Origin: Devosia sp. Leaf420
GTDB taxonomy: Bacteria; Pseudomonadota; Alphaproteobacteria; Rhizobiales; Devosiaceae
Assembly: GCF_001425445.1 (NCBI RefSeq)
Contig: NZ_LMQU01000001.1
Location: 497,221 to 561,220, forward strand
Direction of reading: 5' to 3'
DNA length: 64,000 nt
The notes under the pieces are model-generated. The model saw only the letters and a list, made by a program, of their open reading frames with translations, ran no database searches and was not told the origin of the DNA. Shown piece by piece: positions 1 to 7,398 of this stretch. A program made the position numbers and the translations under genes. Positions within the stretch are counted from its first letter, which is position 1. Each line of letters begins with the position of its first letter.

Positions 1-4
1 GAGG

Positions 5-385
5 TCAGTCGTGGTCGACGTCTGTCGTGCCGGTGGCGATGACGGAGCCATCGGGGGCGGTCAGGGTGACGTCGATGCGCGAGATGATGTTTTCGGCCTG
101 GATGGTCTGTTCGACTTCGATTTCCTGGATCTGCTGGGTGCAGACTTCGGCGGTCGAGATCGTCGGGAAGGTCACGGCGAGCGTGCCATCGACGAGGTCG
201 CCGATTTCGGCGGGGCCGACCTGTTCGCAGGCGCTGCCATCATAGTCGAAATCAATGGTGATCTGGTTTGGGTTGATGCGCGTGGCATCAAGATCGTCGA
301 GGGTCTTGCCGGTCTGTTGCGCGAAAGCTGGGGCGGCAAGGCCGATGGATGCAACAAGGGCGAGGGCGATACGGGCGTCTAACAT
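5..385 (-). CDS. Small secreted protein of unknown function
   Basis: I do not recognise this 126-residue protein. It begins with a clear Sec signal peptide (charged start, hydrophobic core, cleavage likely after AFA at residue 22), so the mature ~104 residues should be periplasmic or secreted. The mature part has two cysteines (53 and 82) that could form a disulfide, is acidic, and looks beta-rich towards its end (a stretch on the pattern DVTLTAPDGSVIATG). The ATG is preceded by AAGGA six bases upstream, which supports the start. The gene is divergent from the ABC-F gene. Confidence is good that it is a gene, low for any role. Confidence 0.7.
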   Translation of the reverse strand: MLDARIALALVASIGLAAPAFAQQTGKTLDDLDATRINPNQITIDFDYDGSACEQVGPAEIGDLVDGTLAVTFPTISTAEVCTQQIQEIEVEQTIQAENIISRIDVTLTAPDGSVIATGTTDVDHD

Positions 386-599
386 GGGGCGTCCTTTCTG
401 GCTCGATGTGATGCAGGAATGTCCTAAAGCGCGATAAGATGCATGAAATGTGCCGACAGAATGTCGCGGCGGGACGCAAGCCGGTTGCGTTGGCCGGATC
501 GGGACTTTATCCAGCAGCCAGATACTTTGCTGCCGTCCCCTGCCCTATCCTGGGGTCTGGCCTGCGCCTTTTCCAATTTCGGATCGATATCTCCCCGCC
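386..599. other. Divergent intergenic region
   Basis: This 214-base space lies between the divergently transcribed secreted-protein gene and the ABC-F gene, so promoters for both should lie here. An open frame extends upstream of the ABC-F start from about 450, but its translation has no ABC-F-like content. I see no confident operator or hairpin. Confidence 0.4.
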
Positions 600-2471
600 A
601 TGCTGAACATCACCAATATTACCTATCGCATCGAGGGCCGGGAGCTGTTCGAGGACGCATCGGTGGTTATTCCGACGGGATCGAAGACCGGCTTTGTCGG
701 CAAGAATGGTACTGGCAAGACGACGCTATTTCACCTGATCCAGGGCCACATCAATCTTGATGCCGGCAGTATCGAACTGAACAAGAAGGCGCGGATCGGC
801 GGGGTGGCGCAGGAAGCGCCGGCTGGGGATGAAAGCGTGCTCGACGTGGTGCTGGCGGCCGACAAGGAGCGCACGGCGCTGCTCGCGGAAGCGGAAACCG
901 CGACCGACCCGGACCGGATCTCGGAAGTTTATACGCGGCTGGCCGATATCGATGCCTATTCGGCGGATGCGCGGGCATCGTCGATTTTGAAGGGGCTCGG
1001 GTTCGAGCAGGATCGGCAGAACGGGCCGACGCGGGAGCTGTCGGGCGGTTGGCGCATGCGCGTGGCGCTGGCGGCGGTGTTGTTTTCGCAGCCGGACCTG
1101 TTGCTGCTCGACGAGCCGACCAACTATCTCGATCTCGAAGGCACATTGTGGCTCGAAAAGTATCTGGCCACCTATCCCTACACCGTTTTCATGATCAGCC
1201 ACGACCGTGACCTTCTCAACAAGTCGGTCAACTCGATCGTGCATCTCGAGCATCGGAAATTGACCTTCTACAAGGGCAATTACGACACGTTCGAGAGCAC
1301 GCGCCGGATGCAGATGGAGCTCCATAACAAGAGCCGCGACAAGGCGCTCGACCAGGTGGCGCATCTGCAGAAGTTCGTCGATCGCTTCAAGGCCAAGGCA
1401 ACCAAGGCCAAGCAGGCCCAATCGCGCATGAAGATGATCGAGAAGCTCAAGCCACCAGCGGCTTTGTTCGATGAATTCTCTGCGCCGTTCAAATTCCAGC
1501 AGCCCAAGGCAGAGGCGGCGACGCCGATGTTGACGCTCGATGGCGTTTCGGCCGGTTATGGCGACAAGACCATTTTGCGCAATATCAATATGCGCATCGA
1601 TCCCGATGACCGGATCGCGCTGATCGGCGTCAATGGCAACGGCAAATCGACTTTTGCCAAACTTTTGGCCGGCGATATCGAGCCGATGGCTGGACAATTG
1701 CGGAAGGGCAAGAAGCTCGAAATCGCGCACTTTGCGCAGCACCAGATGGATAAGCTCAGGCCCGAATGGACGCCCTTCGAGCATGTGGTCGACATGATGC
1801 CGACCGACACCGAAGCCAAGCGCCGTAGCCGGTTGAGCCAGATGGGGCTGACCAAATCGCGCATGGACACCAAGGCGAAGAACCTTTCGGGTGGTGAGCG
1901 CGCGCGTCTCCTCATGGGGCTGATTACCTTTGGCGGGCCGGGGATGATGATCCTCGACGAGCCGACCAACCACCTCGATATCGATAGCCGCGATGCGCTA
2001 GTGCATGCGCTCAATGATTACGAGGGCGCCGTGCTGATCATCAGCCACGATCGCCACCTGATCGAGGCGACCTGCGACACGCTGTGGATTGCCGAAGGCG
2101 GTACGATCAAGGAGCTGGACGAGGATCTCGACAGCTACCAGCGCAGCATTACTTCGGGCAAGGAGGGCAAATCCTCCGGCCCGGGCGGCACGGGGGCGCG
2201 AAAGCTGTCCAAACAGGAGGCAGCGGCACGTCGCGCGGAACTGGCGCCGCTCAAATCCTCGATTAAGGATGCGGAAACCAAGATTTCCCGTTTGAAGGTG
2301 GAAATTGCCAAAATCGAGAGCCAACTCGCCGATCCCAAAGTTTACAACGGGGCGGCCGATCGCGTGATTGCGCTGGGCAAGGACAAGGCGCGGTTTGGCG
2401 CTGATCTCGAAACCACCGAAGAGCAATGGCTGGCGCTGAGCGCCGAGCTGGAGGACGCGGAGCGCGCATGA
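600..2471 (+). CDS. ABC-F family ATP-binding protein (YheS/Uup-like)
   Basis: This 623-residue protein has two ABC ATPase cassettes and no membrane segments, the ABC-F arrangement. Family members act on ribosomes rather than in transport. Cassette 1 has Walker A GKNGTGKT (about 34-41), signature LSGGW and Walker B/D-loop LDEPTNYLD (about 170). Cassette 2 has GVNGNGKS (about 342-349), LSGGER and LDEPTNHLD (about 451). A charged interdomain linker carries the usual Lys/Gln-rich helix, and the C-terminal ~100 residues form a Lys/Glu-rich coiled coil, as in YheS and Uup. I chose the ATG at 600 because MLNITNITY is the conserved cassette start. The longer open frame from 450 adds ~50 residues that do not look like ABC-F sequence. 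Confidence 0.93.
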   Translation: MLNITNITYRIEGRELFEDASVVIPTGSKTGFVGKNGTGKTTLFHLIQGHINLDAGSIELNKKARIGGVAQEAPAGDESVLDVVLAADKERTALLAEAETATDPDRISEVYTRLADIDAYSADARASSILKGLGFEQDRQNGPTRELSGGWRMRVALAAVLFSQPDLLLLDEPTNYLDLEGTLWLEKYLATYPYTVFMISHDRDLLNKSVNSIVHLEHRKLTFYKGNYDTFESTRRMQMELHNKSRDKALDQVAHLQKFVDRFKAKATKAKQAQSRMKMIEKLKPPAALFDEFSAPFKFQQPKAEAATPMLTLDGVSAGYGDKTILRNINMRIDPDDRIALIGVNGNGKSTFAKLLAGDIEPMAGQLRKGKKLEIAHFAQHQMDKLRPEWTPFEHVVDMMPTDTEAKRRSRLSQMGLTKSRMDTKAKNLSGGERARLLMGLITFGGPGMMILDEPTNHLDIDSRDALVHALNDYEGAVLIISHDRHLIEATCDTLWIAEGGTIKELDEDLDSYQRSITSGKEGKSSGPGGTGARKLSKQEAAARRAELAPLKSSIKDAETKISRLKVEIAKIESQLADPKVYNGAADRVIALGKDKARFGADLETTEEQWLALSAELEDAERA

Positions 2472-2896
2472 GCAAGCTGACGGCGCAGGATGTCATCTTT
2501 ACGCTCAAGATGGAGCGGCACCCCGAAGGCGGCTGGTATGCCGAGACTTTTGTCGATGTGGGTGGTGAAAGCGGCCGGGCGCAATCGACGGCGATCTATT
2601 ATCTGCTCGAAGCGGGTGATCGCTCGCATTGGCACAAGGTCGACGCCGTCGAGGTGTGGCATTATTACGCCGGAGCGGCACTCGAATTGCAGCTTTCCGA
2701 CGGGGTGACGACCGATCCGCATGTGTTGGGATCGGACCTTGCAGCGGGGCAAAGGCCTCAGGTCGTGGTGCCGCGCGATGTGTGGCAAGCGGCCAAAACG
2801 CTCGGGGATTGGACACTGGTGGGCTGCACCGTGGCGCCTGGCTTTGAGTTTTCCGGGTTTGAACTGGCACCGCCCGATTGGCATCCGGGTCGTTAA
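2468..2896 (+). CDS. Cupin_5 (DUF985) family protein
   Basis: This 142-residue protein matches the Cupin_5/DUF985 pattern. It has HPEGGWY near residues 18-24, and a metal-site cluster SHWHKVDAVEVWHYYAG that supplies His54, His56, Glu62 and His65 on a cupin barrel. The biochemical role of the family is not established. Some members resemble sugar epimerase-like cupins, but no substrate can be read here. The ATG overlaps the ABC-F stop codon (ATGA), so translation is probably coupled and both belong to one transcript. Confidence 0.9.
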   Translation: MSKLTAQDVIFTLKMERHPEGGWYAETFVDVGGESGRAQSTAIYYLLEAGDRSHWHKVDAVEVWHYYAGAALELQLSDGVTTDPHVLGSDLAAGQRPQVVVPRDVWQAAKTLGDWTLVGCTVAPGFEFSGFELAPPDWHPGR

Positions 2897-2976
2897 CCTG
2901 GGGCAACCCAATGCGTTGACAGGCCTGCCCGATTGGCATCTGCTGGCGCCGATTTCACTGGATCTGCAGGAAGTTC

Positions 2977-3828
2977 ATGCGGCGTTTTGCGGTTGCTGTT
3001 TCCCTCGTCATGTCCCTTCTGGCGCCGCCTGCCATGGCGCAGGATATGGCGGGGATTACCAAGCAGCAGCGCAACGATATGATTGGCTTTGCCGCCAATA
3101 ACAGCCTTTTCGTGCTCTATCATGAGGTGGGGCATCTGCTGATCGACCAGCTCAGCCTGCCGGTGCTGGGGCGCGAGGAAGACGCAGCCGACAATATGGC
3201 GACGTGGACGCTGCTCAACGAGCACACCCCTGAGGCCAACAAAGCGCTGGAGGACGCGGCCGAGGGATGGCTGCTGACGGGCGCGGCTTACAATAGCGGC
3301 AAATATGAAGAGGATTTTGCGGCGGCGCATAGCCTTGATAAGCAGCGCGCCTATCAAATCGTCTGCATGATGGTGGGGAGTGACGATACCTCGTTCCGGC
3401 CCATTGCCAATCAATATGCCATCGGCCGCGACCGGCAGGACAGTTGCTTTTGGGATTTCGACCTTGTTGATCGGAGCCTGAGGAGCGTGCTCTCCGAGCA
3501 TGTGGCGGAAAATGACGAGGGCACCACGGTCAACGTGACCTATCACGATGCCGGGGGGAAGCTGCGGCTGGCGGCCGACGCGTTCCGCTCGAGTGGGGTG
3601 TTCGATAAGGTCGCGGCCAACCTGCGCAAGAGCTACAATATTCGCAGGCCCGTGCGCTTCAACGCCAAGCGCTGTGGCGAGGCCAATGCGTTTTATGACC
3701 CGGACACGACTGAAATCATCTTCTGCTATGAGCTGATGAAGGATTTCATGGAGCTTTATGCAGCGGAACTGCCCGAGCCGGATGGGCCGCCGAAATCGGG
3801 CGCAGGGAAGGTCAAGAGCGGGGATTGA
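2977..3828 (+). CDS. Secreted DUF4344 putative metallopeptidase
   Basis: This 283-residue protein starts with a signal peptide cleaved after AMA (about residue 21), which places it in the periplasm or outside. The zinc motif is HEVGH (49-53), and a Glu in GREEDAADNMA (residue 67 or 68) is well placed as third ligand. HEVGH followed by a downstream EDxAD is the hallmark of the DUF4344 family of predicted metallopeptidases. Several cysteines occur in the second half. Its substrate is unknown. It starts 80 bases after the cupin gene on the same strand and may share its transcript. A palindromic repeat follows it. Confidence 0.85.
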   Translation: MRRFAVAVSLVMSLLAPPAMAQDMAGITKQQRNDMIGFAANNSLFVLYHEVGHLLIDQLSLPVLGREEDAADNMATWTLLNEHTPEANKALEDAAEGWLLTGAAYNSGKYEEDFAAAHSLDKQRAYQIVCMMVGSDDTSFRPIANQYAIGRDRQDSCFWDFDLVDRSLRSVLSEHVAENDEGTTVNVTYHDAGGKLRLAADAFRSSGVFDKVAANLRKSYNIRRPVRFNAKRCGEANAFYDPDTTEIIFCYELMKDFMELYAAELPEPDGPPKSGAGKVKSGD

Positions 3829-3868
3829 AGAGCGTAGTATCGCGCTTTCGACTGAGTTGACCTCGCGC

Positions 3869-3936
3869 GTCATCCCCGCGCAGGCGGGGATCCATCTTGG
3901 GATCTCAGGATGGGCCCCGGCCTTCGCCGGGGTGAC
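3869..3936. repeat. REP-like extragenic palindrome pair
   Basis: Two GC-rich hairpins lie back to back: CCCCGC-GCAG-GCGGGG near 3873-3888, and CCCCGGC-CTTC-GCCGGGG near 3915-3932. The outer ends are near-complementary (GTCATCCCC against GGGGTGAC), so the whole unit can fold as a cruciform. Read as protein, the unit gives the familiar spurious VIPAQAGIH...WAPAFAGVT string seen where such repeats are mis-called as genes. It sits between two convergent genes, the DUF4344 peptidase and YitT. Confidence 0.75.
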
Positions 3937-3962
3937 ATTCGGTGGCGATGATGTCCTTCAGT

Positions 3963-4580
3963 CTAACTAAAACCCACATAGCGACCGGGCTTGTGGTTGA
4001 GGGCAATGATGAGGTTGAGGACCAGCGCGCCCAAGACGGAATAGAGGACGCTGTCCAAAGGCAGGATGAAGAAGGCGGCGAGGAGGATGCAGGCGTCGAC
4101 GCCGAGTTGAAAATAGCCGGCGCGGATGCCGAAATTATCCTGCAGATAGAGGGCGAGAATATTGATGCCGCCCACGCTCGCCTTATGTCGGAAGAGCGAG
4201 AGGATGCCGAGGCCGATAAGGCCACCGCCGACGAGCGCGGCAAAGAGCGGATGGATCTGGTCGATGCCGATCCAGCCCGGAATTTGGCTCGTGAACAGCG
4301 ACACCAGCGCCACGCAAAGGATCGTCTTAACGGCGAAGGGCCAGCCCATGCGCAGGAACGCGAGGACATAGAACGGCAGGTTGATGCAGAAGAACAGCAC
4401 GCCGAAGGGGATTCCGGTGACGTATTGGAGGAGCAGCGCGAGGCCGGCGCTGCTGCCGGTGGTCAGTTGGACTTCGGAATAAAAGGCGATGCCGAGCGAG
4501 ACCAGCATGGTGCCGATGAGCATGGCGAAGAGGTCTTCGGGCAGCGTGTGGCGGCTGGGGGTCGTGAGGTCGGGCGTCAT
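3963..4580 (-). CDS. YitT family membrane protein
   Basis: This 205-residue protein has about five or six hydrophobic segments and the YitT-type motifs TGSSAGLALLLQYVTG (about residue 40) and ASVGGINILALYLQ (about 140), both Gly-rich turns near membrane helices. It has the membrane part only and lacks the C-terminal DUF2179 domain of Bacillus YitT, as many proteobacterial members do. The function is unknown and transport has been suggested. The start is placed at the ATG that overlaps the holC stop (ATGA). A start 39 bases upstream would lie inside holC. Confidence 0.88.
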   Translation of the reverse strand: MTPDLTTPSRHTLPEDLFAMLIGTMLVSLGIAFYSEVQLTTGSSAGLALLLQYVTGIPFGVLFFCINLPFYVLAFLRMGWPFAVKTILCVALVSLFTSQIPGWIGIDQIHPLFAALVGGGLIGLGILSLFRHKASVGGINILALYLQDNFGIRAGYFQLGVDACILLAAFFILPLDSVLYSVLGALVLNLIIALNHKPGRYVGFS

Positions 4581-5026
4581 GCCTTTTTCACCCAGCGGCC
4601 GTCGGCTTCCTGTTGCCAATAGGTGACCTCGTTGCCGTTCCGGAGCGTGCGCCAGGCGTTGCGGGCTTCGGCGACGGCGTCGGGATCGTGACCAGAGAAC
4701 ATATAGACGATGCGTTTGTAGCCATCGGCGGATTGCGGCACGGCGCGATCGACGAAGAAGCGGACTACGGCCTCATTGGGATTGGCGGCGGGATCGTCGG
4801 TCAGAAGGATGGGTTGATGGGCGTCGGTTTCTTCGCCGCCAAGGCCATGGGGCAGGAAAGAATCGTCGCGATAGATCCAGAGCATGGCATCGAGCGCTTC
4901 GGCGCGGTCGCGGCTGCCGGTTTCGACCACGGCGCGCCAGCCGCGCTCGAGCGTCTTTTCGAGAAGCTGCGGCAGCACGGATTCGAGGGGGCGGACTTCG
5001 AGATGATAGAAGAGGACTTCGGCCAT
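4577..5026 (-). CDS. holC: DNA polymerase III chi subunit
   Basis: This 149-residue protein matches HolC, which links the clamp loader to single-strand binding protein at the replication fork. Typical features are the start AEVLFYHLEVRPLE, the block RDRAEALDAMLWIYRDDSFLPHG (about 39-61), and FFVDRA...YKRIVYMFSGHDPDAVAEAR (about 90-120). Translation is coupled to the downstream yitT gene by an ATGA overlap. In many proteobacteria pepA lies directly beside holC; here the 237 bases up to lptF contain no pepA. Confidence 0.92.
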   Translation of the reverse strand: MAEVLFYHLEVRPLESVLPQLLEKTLERGWRAVVETGSRDRAEALDAMLWIYRDDSFLPHGLGGEETDAHQPILLTDDPAANPNEAVVRFFVDRAVPQSADGYKRIVYMFSGHDPDAVAEARNAWRTLRNGNEVTYWQQEADGRWVKKA

Positions 5027-5168
5027 GTTTTCACCCTAGCTGGCCGATGGCCGAAGCGCTAGGAGCGGCAAGCGGGCAACAGGTTTGCAAGAACAAGGCT
5101 TTGCGCGCGCAGAGCAATTGCGACGAATCCAGCTTTGCACCATGGTGCGAAAAGCTCTTTGTTTTAGC

Positions 5169-5213
5169 GCATGTCTTTGTCCCGAAACCGGTACTCACTT
5201 TCGGGAGACATGC
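5169..5213. repeat. Rhizobiales-type intergenic palindrome
   Basis: The left arm GCATGTCTTTGTCCCGAAA (5169-5187) pairs with the right arm TTTCGGGAGACATGC (5199-5213) around a short CCGGTACTCAC loop, leaving a small bulge. This resembles the ~50-base palindrome (GCATGTC...CCCGAAACCGG...CGGG..GACATGC) scattered between genes in many Hyphomicrobiales. It lies between the divergent holC and lptF genes and may affect expression or simply be a repeat copy. Confidence 0.65.
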
Positions 5214-5263
5214 TTTGGGTCGCCGGCCATGGTTGCGACGTAGAAGGATGACAGCCTGACGGC

Positions 5264-6334
5264 ATGAGACGCCTGACGACCTATCTCGCCCGCCTCTTTG
5301 CGACGGACGCGCTGATTCTGACGGGAATCGTGTGCCTCTTGCTCTGGCTGGTCAATTGCCTCAGGCAGTTCGAACTGGTTTCCATCAAGGGCCAGGGCTT
5401 TGGCACGCTTGCCGTGCAGGCGCTTTATACGATGCCGCCGCTGCTGCTGGCCTTCTTCTATATCTGCGTCGGGATCGGGATGATCCGGGCGCTCAATGCC
5501 ATCGGGCTCAGCCGGGAACTCCACATTATCCACGCAACGCGCGGTACCAGCGGGATCTGGCGCGCGGCGGTGTTGGTAATGGGCGGTGCGGTGGCGGTGG
5601 TACTGCTACTGGCCCATGTTATCGAGCCGATGGCGAACCGGAAATTTGCCGATTTGACGGCGGAAGTCGCGGCCGATCTGGTGAGTTCGACGCTGCGGCC
5701 GGGACGATTTACGCAGGTGACGCCGGGCGTGATCCTGCTTATTGGCGGGCGGCAGCCGGGCGGGGAAATCGTCGATTTCTTTGCTGACGATCGCCGGACG
5801 CCAGAATCGCGCCGGACCTATATCGCCGAGAGCGCGCGGGTTTCGAGCGATGGGCAGAACTACGTGCTCGAACTGCGTAATGGCGTGCTGCAATATCTCG
5901 AGGATGACGGGCGCTATTCCGAAGTGCGGTTCAGCCGCTATGACGTGAGCGTCGATAGTCTCGCCCAACCGATCGCGGGCGGTGACAATCTCGGTGAGCG
6001 CGACAGTTTTGATCTTTTGAACCAGGCGATGGGGAATGGGTTTGCCGAGCCCGAGGTCGTGCAGCGATTGCTGGATCGCTCGGCCGAAGCCCTGCGGGTG
6101 ATTGCGCTGGGGCTGTTCACGCTGGGGCTGGGTGCATTTCCGAGCGGCAAGCGCGCGCGTATTCCGATGCCGCTCGAGGCCATTGTGTTGCTGGTCGGCT
6201 TTGCGGAGCGCGGGGTTGGGACCTATAGCCCGCTCGGCATCGGTACGGGATCGGTACTGCTTATTCTCCTCTCCGCCGCCGTGCTGACAGCCCGGCTCTG
6301 GCCGCGCCGACCGATTCCCATGGTGAGCGCATGA
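5264..6334 (+). CDS. lptF: LPS export ABC transporter permease LptF
   Basis: This 356-residue protein is one half of the inner-membrane LptFG pair that, with the LptB ATPase, extracts lipopolysaccharide and feeds it to the LptC-LptA bridge. It has the family layout: three N-terminal helices (about 12-34, 52-74, 100-122), a periplasmic beta-jellyroll (about 125-270, containing YVLELRNGVLQYLEDDGRYSEVRF), and three C-terminal helices. The conserved stretch LLLAFFYICVGIGMIRALNAIGLSREL marks the cytoplasmic coupling region. It opens a run of six co-directional genes and overlaps lptG by four bases. Confidence 0.95.
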   Translation: MRRLTTYLARLFATDALILTGIVCLLLWLVNCLRQFELVSIKGQGFGTLAVQALYTMPPLLLAFFYICVGIGMIRALNAIGLSRELHIIHATRGTSGIWRAAVLVMGGAVAVVLLLAHVIEPMANRKFADLTAEVAADLVSSTLRPGRFTQVTPGVILLIGGRQPGGEIVDFFADDRRTPESRRTYIAESARVSSDGQNYVLELRNGVLQYLEDDGRYSEVRFSRYDVSVDSLAQPIAGGDNLGERDSFDLLNQAMGNGFAEPEVVQRLLDRSAEALRVIALGLFTLGLGAFPSGKRARIPMPLEAIVLLVGFAERGVGTYSPLGIGTGSVLLILLSAAVLTARLWPRRPIPMVSA

Positions 6335-7398
6335 CGCGGATCGACTGGCTGGTGCTCAAGCGGCTCGGGAGCCGCATCGGCGCGACGGTTTTCATTTTCT
6401 ATGGGCTGATCGCGCTCGTCGAATCGCTCGATGCGTGGCGGTTCACCGTGGTTTCCGAGCAGGCCGGAACATTCATGGCCATCGTCATGGTGGCGATGAG
6501 TGCTGTGCGCTGGACCATCAAGACCCTGCCCGTGACGGTCTTGATGGGCGCGATCCTCGGGCTCGCCGATCTCAAGGCGCGGCATGAGCTGACCGTAATC
6601 AAGGCGAGCGGCATTTCGATCTGGCGCGCGGTGCGGGCGCCGACGATTGCCATGGTGCTGATCAGCTTTGTCATTGCGCTTGGGGCAGAAACGGCGAGCA
6701 CGCAGATCAATCGTGGCCTCTACCCGACCCCGCCGGGACAGGCCGCGCTGCTGACGCCGCCGGGGGAAATCTGGATCGAACAGGAAGGCGATGGGCAGCG
6801 CTATGTGCTTTTGGCGCGATCGATGTCGCCGGGCGGCACGGAACTGACCGATGTGACACTGTTCCGTTCGGGCGATGGCATTCCACGGCTCGAAGCGCCG
6901 ACAGCGATTCTCGAGAGCGGGCATTGGCGCATGCCGCAGGCGACGGCCAGAACGCCGGAAGCGAAGCCGCGCGTGCTCTATGATTATCAGGTGCCGACCG
7001 ATTCCACGCCGCAGGAAATAAGCCTCAAGCTGGCATCAACGGAAGACATGACTTTTTTCGATCTGGCCGAGCTTTTGCAGACCGGTGTGGCCGATCCGCT
7101 GGTGCGGGCGGCGGCGACAATGCGGCTCTTCAAGCTGCTTTCACTGCCACTTGTGCTTTGCGGTTCGCTGTTCATTGCCTTTGCGTTTACCGCAGGTTAT
7201 CGAAGGGACACTAGTCTAGGTCCAGCGGTCCTTTATGGCATCGTGCTCGGATTTGTTGTGTTCGTGATTACCGAGATGGCCGACCGCGCTGGTTCGACAG
7301 GCGTTCTCGACCCCACGTTCGCAGCAGTCGGCCCGGCTCTGGTCGCCATCGTGATTGGTGTAACAGTGCTGCTGCACAAGGAAGACGGACGAACGTGA
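6331..7398 (+). CDS. lptG: LPS export ABC transporter permease LptG
   Basis: This 355-residue partner of LptF has the same 3+3 helix layout around a periplasmic jellyroll (about 120-245). Typical LptG segments are TLPVTVLMGAILGLADLKARHELTVIKASGISIWR (about 63-97) and LFKLLSLPLVLCGSLFIAFAFTAGYRR near residue 280. Together with LptF it forms the LPS translocation cavity. The start overlaps the lptF stop (ATGA), and its own stop overlaps the lptD start (GTGA), so the three are translationally coupled. Confidence 0.95.
   Translation: MTRIDWLVLKRLGSRIGATVFIFYGLIALVESLDAWRFTVVSEQAGTFMAIVMVAMSAVRWTIKTLPVTVLMGAILGLADLKARHELTVIKASGISIWRAVRAPTIAMVLISFVIALGAETASTQINRGLYPTPPGQAALLTPPGEIWIEQEGDGQRYVLLARSMSPGGTELTDVTLFRSGDGIPRLEAPTAILESGHWRMPQATARTPEAKPRVLYDYQVPTDSTPQEISLKLASTEDMTFFDLAELLQTGVADPLVRAAATMRLFKLLSLPLVLCGSLFIAFAFTAGYRRDTSLGPAVLYGIVLGFVVFVITEMADRAGSTGVLDPTFAAVGPALVAIVIGVTVLLHKEDGRT

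Noticed and set aside
450..599. N-terminal extension of the ABC-F protein
   Set aside because: The extra 50 residues are not ABC-F-like and the conserved cassette begins at the ATG at 600.
3758..3970. 70-codon frame ending in a VIPAQAGIH-type peptide
   Set aside because: This peptide is the translation of a palindromic repeat and overlaps the end of the DUF4344 gene.
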